The notes under the pieces were generated by a model. The model was not told the DNA's origin. It ran no database searches and was given only the letters and a program-made list of their open reading frames with translations. Below, in pieces: positions 11,165-20,409 of a stretch of DNA of 64,000 bases (position 1 is its first letter; the number at the start of each line of letters is the position of its first letter). A program made the translations under genes and the position numbers. Source of the DNA: Cervus elaphus (taxonomy: Eukaryota; Chordata; Mammalia; Artiodactyla; Cervidae); assembly GCF_910594005.1 (NCBI RefSeq), contig NC_057819.1, forward strand, positions 130,235,669 to 130,299,668, in the 5' to 3' direction.

Positions 11165-11500
11165 GGTGTTAGCTCCCTAGGGCTACTATCACAAACCACC
11201 CACTGGGGGCTTAAACCAGGGTCCCAACCTTTTTGGCACTAGGGACTTGTTTCATGAAGATGATTTTACCATGGTCCTGGGGAGAGGGGATGGTTTGGGG
11301 ATGATTCAAGCTCCTTACATTCATTGTGCTCCTTGTTTCTGTTATTAGGACATCAGCTCCACCCAAGACCACCAGGCAATAGATCCCAGAGGTCGGGGAC
11401 CCCTGGTTTAGACAACAGAAATGTACTGTCTCAGAGCTCCAGAGGCTGGAAACCCAAAACGGAGATGCCCACAGGGTTGTCTCCTCCGGAGGCGAGCAGA
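11165..11500 (-). mobile_element. MaLR-type LTR (MLT1-like), interrupted
   Basis: Left part ends gggggcttaaac at 11216. Right part resumes with aacagaaatgtactgtctca at 11414 and continues ccagaggctggaaacc. Together they follow the known LTR order with a hAT element between. No internal retroviral genes are present. The right boundary is approximate. Confidence 0.65.
11217..11405. mobile_element. Non-autonomous hAT-Charlie element inside the LTR
   Basis: Bounded by inverted termini cagggtcccaacc and gtcggggacccctg. The body includes tttttggcactagggacttg and ggggatggtttggggatgat. Flanking 8-base copies gcttaaac (11209-11216) and gtttagac (11406-11413) match 6 of 8, both differences being transitions, which fits the 8-bp duplications hAT elements make. 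Confidence 0.8.
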
Positions 11501-12099
11501 TCAGAGCTCACCGCCCTTCTCTGCCAGCCCAGCTCCTCTGGCTGAGACACCCGCTGAAGGTCCACAGGGAAGGCCAGCACTTTGCAGCCTCAAATCTGGC
11601 CCCTCCTGGCCAGGCAGAGAGACCCGAGCCAAACAGCATTGCTGGCTGTCACCGTGGAAAGGGGACGCTTCCAGCAGAGAAACCTCGAGCGCAGAGGCCA
11701 GATCCACGTGGATCTATACTCACTGCCGCCTTTGAACCTCACGCAGGGAACTCTGGCTTTTGGTTGGAGGCTGGTCCCACCAACAGCTTTCCCTTTGAGC
11801 TACATGCCTGCCACGTGCAGCGGCAGCATGCAAATAGTTTTGCATTGCGTGTTCGCATTTGGTTAAGTCTCTTCTTGGTCCAGATTAGTTCCCTTTTGCT
11901 CTCCTGGCTTGCCTCTAACCCGTATCACTTCCTGCTTTGGGACTCCTTGGCTGTGGTGCCTCCTGGCTTCTGAATGACCGCTGTTATCTCATGCAAATAG
12001 ACAGGAGAGGGCTAGGGGAGGGGTAAGCTGGTGACAGATGGTGACATCTCAGCAAACTTCCCCTTCTCTGGTCTCTGGGCTCAGCAGTTGGTATACAGA
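11501..12099. other. Unassigned DNA with octamer-type motifs
   Basis: No repeat recognised. Overlapping frames on both strands at 11421-11866 have no domain. Contains catgcaaatag twice, at 11827-11837 and 11990-12000. Confidence 0.45.
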
Positions 12100-12304
12100 T
12101 AGTGTGTTAGTCGCTTAGTTGTGTCCAACTCTATGACCCCATGGACTGTAGCCTCCAGGCCCCTCTGTTCATGGGATTCTCTAGGCAAGAATACTAGAGT
12201 GGGCTGCCACTTCCTCCTCCAGGGGATCTTCCTGACCCAGGGATCAAACCCAGGTCTCCCGCATCGCTGGCAGATTCTTTACCATCTGAGTCACCAGGAA
12301 AGCC
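12100..12304 (-). mobile_element. Bov-tA SINE
   Basis: Starts gtgtgttagtcgcttagttg and ends gagtcaccaggaaagccc, complete apart from point changes. Confidence 0.93.
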
Positions 12305-12721
12305 CACCATGCAGATTAAACATAAAAAAATAAATACCCGGGTCCTGTCTATGAAGCTCTGGTTCCTGCTCCCCCTCCCACCGTACAATCTTGACTCTTT
12401 TTTTCTCTTTTGCCTTATTGCTAAAGCACTCGCATATGAGTTTTCTGAAACTCTGCAGCCAGTATTTCAGAAAATCACCATATTGTATGTTTACATGATT
12501 TGGAACAGTTGTCTGAGATTTCATTGTATGTCGCTGTAAACTTCTCTTTTCCAGGGAAAGGCATCTCCAGTTCTTGCAATAAATGTCATCCGGGAAATAA
12601 GATTTGATGCTTAAAACTGCATACAGGAAACTTTCCAGAAAAGGGTGATACTTCAAGTGGAATATCGTTATGGTAGACTGGGAGTGGTTTGGATAGATGA
12701 TGCTAGGTTCTGATTTTATGA
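12305..12721. other. Unassigned AT-rich DNA
   Basis: No family recognised. A 121-codon minus frame at 12291-12656 partly overlaps the SINE and shows no domain. Confidence 0.45.
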
Positions 12722-13245
12722 TAGCATTTATTTATTCACTTATTCAATAAATATCTATTGCATGCTTATTATGTGGTAGACACGGAACATTTAGCAGGGA
12801 ACAAAAGAAACCTGAGATCTGCTTCTAGTGAGGGAGATGGATAATAAATGAGTTTGTACTATTCAAGGCATACATGATACGTGCCATGGAAGAAAACTAA
12901 AGCAGGGGAAGAGAGTAGGTGGAGAAACCACAGGACTGTTTCAGGTAGAATGGCCCGAGGAGCCTCCCTGGAGGGTCACAGAGGAGCAAATTGAAAGAAA
13001 TATGGGAGCCAGCCATTGACATGTCTGTAGGAAGAACCGTCCAGACAGAGGGAACAGAAAATGCCAGGTCTCTGAAGCAGAAACATGCTTAGCATGTTCA
13101 AGAAACACCAATAAGGCCAGTACAGCTGGCGTGGAGTAAATGAGGCAAAAGCAGTATGATGTGTTCAGAAAAATCGGTGGCGGTCAGATGATAGAAGGCC
13201 TTAACAGTCCAAAAAAGGAGGTTGATTGTTATTGTCATTTAAAAA
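12722..13245 (-). mobile_element. L2 LINE 3' region
   Basis: Starts with the reversed L2 terminus (cacttattcaataaatatct, gcatgcttattatgtggtag). It continues through the reverse-transcriptase-distal region: gagggaacagaaaatgccag, gaagcagaaacatgcttagc, gatagaaggccttaacag. Highly decayed, no open frame. Confidence 0.7.
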
Positions 13246-13404
13246 TATACCTTTTATCTGTTATCCTTATGGACTCTGAATTTCTAGAATGAAGATAATA
13301 TGGCTTCTTTGTGCATTTGGGGTATCTAGCAGCATCTGAGGACAGGGTGGATACTTGGAATATGATATATTGAGTGACCTCTTCTGCTTCATTGCTTCTT
13401 AGCC
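13246..13404. other. Short unassigned stretch
   Basis: Nothing recognised. Confidence 0.4.
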
Positions 13405-13768
13405 ATGCTTTTGAACTGTGGTGCTAGAGAAGACTCTTGAGAGTCCCTTGGACAGTAAGGAGATCAAACCAGTCAGTCCTAAAGGAAATCAACCCTGAAT
13501 ACTCATTGGAAGGACTGATGCTGAAGCTAAAGCTCCAATACTTTGACCATCTGATGTAAAGAGCCGACTCATTGGAAAAGACCCTGATGCTGGGAAAGAT
13601 TGGGGGCAGAAGGAGAAGGTGATGATAGAGGATGAGATGGTTGGATGGCATCATTGACTCAATGGACATGAGTTTGAGAAAAGACTGGGAGACAGTGAAG
13701 GACAGGGAAGCCTTCCGTGGGGTTGCAGAAAGTCGGACATGACTGAGTGACGGAACCACCACCAAAAC
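13405..13768 (+). mobile_element. BovB LINE 3' end
   Basis: From atgcttttgaactgtggtgc through actgatgctgaagctaaagc to atgactgagtgacggaacc. The last part has lost about 20 bases around tccgtggggttgcag compared with other copies here. Confidence 0.92.
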
Positions 13769-14132
13769 GTGGGAATAACCTCTCTCCTTCATCTGTCTCC
13801 TACTGGCCCATGAGCTCCGAGGAAGGGTGTGGTGGCTGTTCACAGAAGAATCCAGAAAGTCTCTAGGGTGCAGTTTGTACAGCAGAATCCCATATCACAG
13901 ATGCTGCCCTTTCACTATCCTTTCCTTAGAACTCCAGCAATAAATGCAAACAGCTTCCCGAGTAGCCTCAACATGCTCTGTTGTTCTGGGTGTGTGTCGG
14001 GGGACTCGGGGGAGGGAGTCTGGTTGATTCGAAGGGGAAATATAAAGTCCCACTTTGCATAGGTCAAAAGGTTTTAAAGGACTCTTACCAGGTCACTGGA
14101 TCCCAACTGCTAGTATGTTTGTGTGTGCTTGT
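13769..14132. other. Unassigned DNA
   Basis: No repeat or coding evidence. G-rich around 13985-14040. Confidence 0.4.
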
Positions 14133-14141
14133 AAGGGGATG

Positions 14142-14530
14142 TTGTTGCTGTTCAGTCCCTGGTTGTGTCCAACTATTTGTGACCCCACGGACTGCAGCAC
14201 ACCAGGCTGCCCTGTCCTCCACCATCTCGCAGAGCTTGCTCAAACTCATGTCCATTGAGTCGGTGATGCCATCCAACCACCTCATCCTCTATCATCACCT
14301 TCTCCTCCTGCCCTCAATCTTTCCCAGCATCAGGGTCTTTTCCAATGAGTTGGCTCTTCGTACCAGGTGGTCAAAGTATTGGAATTTCAACATCAGTCCT
14401 TCCAATGAGTATTCAGGGTTGATTTCCTTTAGGACTGACTGGTTTGATCTCCTTGCAGCCTGAGGGACTCTCAAGAGTTGGACCATGAAGAAGACTGAGC
14501 GCCAAAGAGTTGATGCTTTCAAGTTGCAGC
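14142..14530 (-). mobile_element. BovB LINE 3' end with inverted 5' segment
   Basis: 14142-14473 is minus-strand BovB: gttgttgctgttcagtccct to gggactctcaagag. From 14474 to about 14520 the upstream BovB sequence (gttggaccatgaagaagact ... gagttgatgctttc) is in the plus orientation. The junction shares the letters agagt between both parts. The whole is flanked by aaggggatg (14133-14141) and aagggggtg (14531-14539), an 8 of 9 match, so it entered as one event. Confidence 0.85.
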
Positions 14531-14539
14531 AAGGGGGTG

Positions 14540-15120
14540 AGCGGAATTGAAATACAGGAATGAAACTTGCACGAAGGCTGTAGTGTGTAAGAACCCACCC
14601 CACCCCAGGGTGATGACTGAGAAACCACAGTCAGCATAGAGCGTTTTGCTTCTTAATTCTTTGAAGGCCCTTTGAGCACCGGGTGGATGGAGCATGGAGA
14701 TGACCATTTCCCTGGCGGGGCAGGGTGGAGATGGAGGCAAGGCCACAGATGGTGGATGTCTCTCCTGAGTGACTCCCAGAGCCAGCGAGTCTCAGCCTCT
14801 GACCAGAAACTGAGATTTATGTCTCGCTGGCTACAAGAGAGAGCTGTTTCAAAATCTTCTTCCTCTGTTACAAAACTCCCCCTGGGAGCGTGGTTGGCCG
14901 TAGCTGCCACGATCTCGGTTTCTCTGTCTTTCATGCATCTCGGGTTACATGTGGAAAATGAGGCTGTGGGCTCTGGAGGGGTGGGCTTGGGGTCCCGGCT
15001 GCCACCCCTGTAGCTGAGAGCTGGCTGCCTCTGGGAACCCGACGTTCTTCTGCTGGTGCCGGAAGCCCCCACCTCCCTGCAGAGCGTGCAGATAAATATT
15101 CATCTCAGCAGAGAAGCCAG
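14540..15120. other. Unassigned DNA, no gene seen
   Basis: Opposed frames at 14653-15072 (minus) and 14672-15013 (plus) occupy the same bases and show no domain. Confidence 0.45.
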
Positions 15121-15215
15121 CAAAAAAAAAAAAAAAACAGACCTCTGGCAGAAGTGTGGGGTTTTGTTTGTTTGTTTGTTTTTATGTTTTTATTTTATTT
15201 TTGTTTTGTGTTGCA
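15121..15215. repeat. Poly-A, then TTTG/T-rich tract
   Basis: A-run at 15121-15136 and (TTTG)n-like repeats at about 15160-15215. No SINE or LINE body is recognised beside them. Confidence 0.8.
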
Positions 15216-15453
15216 TAACTTCCTTGATAGAATGCTCAGTTTTTTTAACCACAAATAACTATATTGGAGTCCCAGGAAGTTAGAGAATCTTGGCTTGAAG
15301 CAGCCTCACCATCCCCTAGAGGGGTCATTGCCATCGCCTGCATGCTTTTCTGAGTTATACCCAATCTTCATGTCCCTGTGTTAGGGTGATGTCTGGCACT
15401 GTTTATTGTTCTTTGATAGCTTGTATTATCATCTGAAGATATTACATGTTTAC

Positions 15454-15473
15454 TTTTTTTTTTTTTTTTTTTG
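15454..15473. repeat. Poly-T tract
   Basis: Roughly 19 T, followed by ggtggggggaatg. It may be the tail of an unrecognised element. Confidence 0.8.
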
Positions 15474-15499
15474 GTGGGGGGAATGTTTTCCTCCCTCTC

Positions 15500-15640
15500 C
15501 CTGTTTAGAACACATTTTCCATGAAGACAGAGACTACAACGTTTTTTCAATGTTTTATTTCTAGTACCTACAGCAGGACCTGTTTAGAGCAAGTTCTTAT
15601 CAGGTATTTTGTGAAAGGATGAACAAATGGACATTAGCTA
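15500..15640 (+). repeat. L2 LINE 3' end (possible)
   Basis: Order ttccatgaagacagagacta, ctagtacctacagcaggacc, gtattttgtgaaaggatgaa parallels the L2 terminus. Confidence 0.5.
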
Positions 15641-15644
15641 ATAT

Positions 15645-15700
15645 CCGGGCTGAGGGCCAGGTTTGGCCCCTGGGCTGTAGTTTACCAATCCCTGTTTGAG
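15645..15700 (-). mobile_element. hAT-Charlie terminal fragment
   Basis: The string gggccaggtttggcccctgg then gtagtttaccaatccctg matches the terminal part of a hAT-Charlie non-autonomous element. Confidence 0.5.
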
Positions 15701-15737
15701 ACTACCCTAGCCTTCTAAAGTGCGGACTCAAGATTCC

Positions 15738-15955
15738 CTGTTGTTGTAGGTTAGTTGCTAAGTCATGTCCAGCTGTTTTGTGGTTCCCATGGACTGTAGC
15801 CCGCCAGGTTCCCCTCTCCGTAGGATTTCCCAGGCTGGAATACCTGTGTGTGGTGCCATTTCCTTCTCCAGGGGATCTTCCCGACCTAGGGATCGAACCC
15901 ATGTGTCCTGCATTGGCAGACAGATTCCTTAGAACTGAACCACCATGGTGGCCCC
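15738..15955 (-). mobile_element. Bov-tA SINE
   Basis: From tgttgtaggttagttgctaa to accaccatggtggcccc, full length. Confidence 0.92.
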
Positions 15956-16252
15956 CAAATTTCCTATAGGATGTTTTAAAATGCTCATTTCCTGGACCCC
16001 ATAGGAGGTCTTTTCCTAAATCCAGCAAACTCCCAGCAATCTGTTATTTTCCCCAGGCATCCCGGAATGGGGGGCTATTCTGATGTTGGGAACCAGCCAG
16101 CCACACATTTAGGAACGCCCAACAATTGCCTGGCTCATCCACGGAGACCGGAAGCCTTCCCCAGGGGCCACAGCTCCAGAGATTTGCCAGACTGCCCAGT
16201 CCCTGTCATCTTCCTCTCTCAGCTCTTCCTATCTGCTCTCTCCTCTTCAGCC
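15956..16252. other. Unassigned DNA
   Basis: No feature recognised between two SINEs. Confidence 0.4.
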
Positions 16253-16358
16253 ACACCACGTGGCATGTGGGGTCTTAGTCCCCCAATCAGGGATCGAACC
16301 TGTGCCCCCAGCAGTGGAAGCGCAGAGTCTTAACCACTAGACAGCCCGGGACGTCTGT
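16253..16358 (-). mobile_element. CHR-type SINE, 3'-truncated
   Basis: The tRNA-like half only: gcatgtggggtcttagtccc, gggatcgaacctgtgccccc, agtcttaaccactagacagc. Confidence 0.85.
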
Positions 16359-16429
16359 CTCTCTCTATTCTCTTATCGTCTCTTTAAATCCTTCTCAGAC
16401 TTCGGTTACTAACTCACACCAGCTTTCGG

Positions 16430-17130
16430 GGAGCTGCTGGCAGGCCTTTTGGCCGAGCAGACGGGGAGGGAGACTGAGCGGCCGGCAGGGCCTCCTTGCT
16501 GCCCGGGGGACCGCGGGGGCCGGCCTCTCCTGGAGGCTGGGGAGCAATCTGCGCAGCCTCCGCGGCCCCGCTACCCACAGGCGGGGCTCCGGCTCCCGCG
16601 AAGCCCACGCACGCTCTGCGCCTGCGTGCTCGCGGGCGTCCGGGCTTGTTTTCACAGGTGAGGCTCCGGGAGGCTCTTCCAGCTTTCGGCATCACGACGA
16701 GATGCTTATCTCCTTGGTCCCCTCCCCGCTCCCGGGTGATGGCCCTGCAGAGGACCATCTTAATTAAGAACATCTCGCTTGCTCTTGATTAAATTTGAAG
16801 TCGACTTGAGCGAGAGGGCTTGGGGAGCTCGACCGGAGGTGGGCCAGGGGTCTGAGCTGTAGCCGCGGACCGTAGGCACCTCCAAGGGTCTGATCCCCGG
16901 GGACACGTCTGCGGATTACAGAGGCAGAAGCCGCGAGGCTGGGCTAACTCTTCAGCCTGAGTGCGGGGTTTCCAAAGTCACCGCTGGTCAGGGGCGGAGG
17001 GCCCCGCCTCGCCTGCTGAAGACGTGGAGCTCGGGGTTGCGTGGGGCCGTGGGAATCAGCCCGCCCTGGGCCTCGAGCTGTGATGCCCTGGGTCCTCCTG
17101 TCCTGAGGCGCGATCCCCCACGGCCAGGTG
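16430..17130. promoter_or_regulatory. CpG island, putative promoter
   Basis: Strongly GC-rich with dense CpG. I count about two dozen CpG in 16440-16660 alone, and density stays high from about 16790 to 17110. It is free of recognisable repeats. The 5' half has an NRF1-like stretch (tctgcgcctgcgtgc, about 16616-16630). A good splice-donor match, cag/gtgagg, has its GT at 16658-16659, which would suit a plus-strand first exon. Frames on both strands here are typical of GC-rich DNA and encode nothing I recognise. Transcription is inferred, not seen. Confidence 0.6.
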
Positions 17131-17265
17131 GACTGTGTCCGCCCAATCTTTATTGGAGGATTTTTCCCTAAAGCGACTTACAGAGCGGATTAATCCAGAA
17201 TAGAATGTTTGGGGCTTGAAGGGAGAGGATGGGGTACAGAGGTGGGGATGGTCCCTGACTCTTGT
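17131..17265. other. Short unassigned spacer
   Basis: Nothing recognised. Confidence 0.4.
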
Positions 17266-17489
17266 GGGGTGCTGTGTTCAGCCGCTGGGTCGTGTCCAAC
17301 TCCCCAGGACCCCATGGACAGTAGCCCGCCAGGCTGTTCTGTCCATGGGGAGTCTCCAGGCAAGAATGCTGGAGTGGGTTGCCATGCCCTCCTCCAGGGG
17401 CATCTTCCCCACCCAGGGATCAAACCCTCACCCCTGCGTCTCCTGCATTGGCAGGCAGACTCTCCACCACTGAGCTACCCGGGAAGCCT
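17266..17489 (-). mobile_element. Bov-tA SINE
   Basis: Starts gtgctgtgttcagccgctgg and ends gagctacccgggaagcc. It carries a short insertion after aaaccctcacccctg. Confidence 0.92.
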
Positions 17490-17671
17490 GAATTTTCATT
17501 CGTTATACCTATTTTTTAAATTGAAAACACACATCGTACTTTCCTTGTGTACTGAAAGGTTTCCCTTTTCATTCTTAACCATAAAACCTTAACATCTGGG
17601 GCTTTTATGGAGAAGGGCACAAGGAAGGAGGCTGACCCAGATCACGGCCATGAACGTGCGGCTCAGTCGGG
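17490..17671. other. Short unassigned stretch
   Basis: No repeat or gene recognised. Confidence 0.4.
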
Positions 17672-17908
17672 GCACATTTTTTGGTTTGTTTGTTTTGGGC
17701 CGCGCTGGGTCGTGGTTACTGTGCGAGGGTTTTCTCTCCTTGCGGGGGTCGGGGCTTCTCACGGCAGTGACTTGTTGCAGAGCCCAGACTCTGAAGTGTG
17801 GGCGTCGGAAGTTGTGGCTCACAGGCTGTGGGATCTTCCCGGAGCAGGGATCGAGCCTGTGTCTCCTGTATTGAGAGGTGGACTCTCAATAGCGCCCAGC
17901 CGTCCTTA
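17672..17908 (-). mobile_element. CHR-type SINE, long form
   Basis: gttttgggccgcgctgggtc, then the GC-rich middle with gggcttctcacggcagtgac, then gatcttcccggagcagggat. Frames over it (17607-18044) are read-through of the SINE. Confidence 0.82.
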
Positions 17909-17911
17909 CAC

Positions 17912-18095
17912 AGGCACATGTTTTACATACGTTGTCTTGTCTAATCGTTACGATAACAGGGACAGTCACCACCATCTCCCTGAAGAGGAGGAAACTGAGG
18001 CACAGGTTAAGTCATCCGCCCCAGGCTGTGCAGGTGGTAAGTGACGCAACAGGCAGCAGAGCCCAGGTTGGCCTGACGCCGCGAGAACCCAAAGT
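17912..18095 (+). repeat. MIR SINE
   Basis: Core order gaagaggaggaaactgaggc, ggttaagtcatccgccccag, tggtaagtgacgcaacagg is characteristic. Confidence 0.75.
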
Positions 18096-18386
18096 GTGTT
18101 AAAGGTGACAGGACGCTTACCCTTGTCGCCCCTGGGAAATATCTTCAAGGCACCCCAAGAGCAAAAGCAGCATTGCACGCTGGGCTCGGAGGAGGTTCAA
18201 TCTGGCAGCAAGTTATCGGGGCGACTGAGGGCTTTGGGAGACGGAGTTAGTGGACCAACCTCCAAATTCTGCAGAGTTGCCTTATGCAGGGGTGGGGGGC
18301 CAGCCTGCCCATCTTCCCCGAGGGCCACACGCAGCGGGAAAAAGCAGCATCTCCAAATGCCACAGTGAAATGAACGTGGTGGAAGG
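18096..18386. other. Unassigned DNA
   Basis: No family recognised. Moderately GC-rich. Confidence 0.4.
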
Positions 18387-18432
18387 GCTTCCCTGGTGGC
18401 TCAGACTGTAGAGAATCTGCCTGCCACGCAGC
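18387..18432 (+). mobile_element. Bov-tA SINE 5' stub
   Basis: Only the first ~45 bases (gggcttccctggtggctcag ... gaatctgcctgccac). Directly after it, ctgtggtatttgttacaaca resembles a MaLR LTR end (18430-18475). Confidence 0.7.
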
Positions 18433-18475
18433 CACTGAGTCTGTGGTATTTGTTACAACAGCCCTAACAAACTAA

Positions 18476-18651
18476 AGTAACACATATCCTAGCGTGAATC
18501 TGGTTATAGCAATTCCAGGAGCATTTGTGATTTCAAAGAGTAGGAAAAAGTCAAAGTTGCATTATCTTAGAAGGTAGCATGCAGGACACTCTGCAATTTG
18601 GGGGGGCAGGTACTGGGGGGAGGGCAGCAGATTTCTGCAGGCCCCGTGGAT
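18476..18651. other. Short unassigned stretch
   Basis: Nothing recognised. Confidence 0.4.
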
Positions 18652-18862
18652 ACATGCTCAGTCTTTCAGTCCTGTCTGATTCTTTGTGACCCCATGACCC
18701 CATGGACTGTAGCCCACCAGACTCCTCTGTCCATGGGATTCTCCAGGCAAGAACACTGGAGTGGCTTGTCATTTCCTCCTCCAGGGGATCTTCCCCACCC
18801 AGGGACTGAACCCCTGTCTCTTTTTTGGCATGTGGATTCTTTACCACTGAGCCAGTGTGCTC
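18652..18862 (-). mobile_element. Bov-tA SINE
   Basis: Has a small internal duplication, gaccccatgaccccatgg at about 18687-18705. Ends at cactgagccagtgtgc. Confidence 0.92.
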
Positions 18863-19325
18863 CAGGCATCACTTTATTTCTGCCACTCGCTGCAGGGCTT
18901 GGGGGAAGCCAGTGTGGCAGCCTCGCCGGGCTCAGCCCCCATCGGACACATTTTCCTCCACATTCTTCCCCTCTGAGACCTCAGTGTGTGTTTAGCAGCT
19001 TTAGTTTCAGTATCCTGGGAACTGAGCAGTGCTCACACCACACACCCCCTCCCAGAGCAAGTGGGGCTCCTGAGAGCTGAGACTTCTGGGTACAGAATAT
19101 CCCTGGTTTCCAGAAGGGGTCACATTCTCCTGAGGAGCTGATGTATCGTGTCCAAGCTTCATTCTCCCTTGTAGTGGGGCCTCTGGGGAGTGGGGCCTCC
19201 GGGGAGAGCTGCACGTTTAAATGGAGGGGAAGATTAAGTCACTTGGGGAGACCTTTGCTTGTGTCTTTACCTGCTTCTTCTCCTGGACAAGACTGATTCA
19301 TCTGTTCAGCATTAATTTTTTATCT
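18863..19325. other. Unassigned DNA
   Basis: Contains a short direct repeat of ctctggggagtggggcctcc-like sequence near 19180-19205. No gene seen. Confidence 0.4.
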
Positions 19326-19552
19326 GGGCTTTCCCAGGTGGCTCAGAGGTAAAGAATCTACCTGCAATGCAGGAGATGCAGGTTTAATCCCTGAGTTGGG
19401 AAGATCCCCTAGAGGAGGAAATGGCAACCCACTCCAGTATTCTTGCCTGGAGAATCCCTTGGACAGAGGAGCCTGGTGGGCTACAGTCTATGGGGTCACA
19501 AATCTGATCTCTTTTTCTTTAATAAGAATCGGACACGACTGAGCGAGCAAAC
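19326..19552 (+). mobile_element. Bov-tA SINE with internal insertion
   Basis: Normal from gggctttcccaggtggctca to ctatggggtcacaaa. Some 22 bases of T-rich sequence (tctgatctctttttctttaa...) follow before the SINE ends normally in aatcggacacgactgagcga. Confidence 0.9.
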
Positions 19553-19916
19553 ACCAACCACAACGTTGAGCATCTATCCTGGGCCAGGAGCTGGGGAGGT
19601 GGTCATGAACGAACCTGACGCGGAAGCTCGCGTCTAGGAGGGGGAAGCCACAGGGAAGCCGTGCTGCCGGGTCTGAAGACTCTCCTGAGAGGGGAGTGTC
19701 AGCTCCATGCCTCCTGCTCTTCACCTGTTATCTGTGGTCCTTTATGAGTCTTTTCTCGTCAATCTTTAATTATAACCTGAGGCTACAGTGGTCCGGCTGG
19801 CAGACTTCTTCCCAGAGGCGTCTTCCTGCTCCAGGTACTAGGGAGGCAGTTTTTACTGAAGGTTAGCATCCATGGTGATCACGTGGAGAAGCTGTGGAAA
19901 TGCAGATTCCCTGGCC
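19553..19916. other. Unassigned DNA
   Basis: A faint L2-like start (gttgagcatctatcctgggc) at 19564. Otherwise unrecognised. Confidence 0.4.
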
Positions 19917-20128
19917 TTTTGTGTTGTTTAGTTGCTCAGTGATGTCCGACTCTTTTGTGGCCCCCTGGACTGTAGCCCGCCAGGCTCCTCTGTCCGTGGG
20001 ATCCTCCAGTAAGAATGCTGGAGTGGGTTGCCCTGCCCTCCCCCAGGGGATCTTCTCAACCCAGGGATTGAACCCACATCTCCTGCATTGGCAGGTGGAT
20101 TCTTCACCGCTGAGCCACCTGGGAAGCC
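19917..20128 (-). mobile_element. Bov-tA SINE
   Basis: gtgttgtttagttgctcagt to gagccacctgggaagcc. Confidence 0.93.
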
Positions 20129-20159
20129 TGGCTTGGCCCTTAGAGGCTCTGAGTTAGAG

Positions 20160-20262
20160 GGCCAAAGGTAGGGTTTAAAAATCTGCTTTTTAAACGAGAA
20201 TGCCGGAGGAGTGTGGAAACGTGTGCGCTGAAGTTTGAGAGCACTCTCTTAGGACCAGAGGC
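20160..20262 (+). mobile_element. MER5A-like hAT fragment
   Basis: aaaaatctgctttttaaacg followed by gaagtttgagagcactctc matches the second half of MER5-type elements. Confidence 0.5.
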
Positions 20263-20409
20263 CTCTTGCTCTTTTCCTTGGTGTTTCCACAAAGTACAAT
20301 AGGAAGCAGAAAATCATGAAAGCTGAAAATAGCAAACAGTGGGGAGAAAAAAATTCTTTTGGTGAAATTAGCAACTCAAATGTTGGTTGAATGGAATTGG
20401 ATTCCTCTT

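Noticed and set aside
16395..16792. Overlapping frames on both strands in the CpG island
   Set aside because: Typical of CpG-rich DNA. The translations are R/P/A-rich, mutually exclusive and without a recognised domain.
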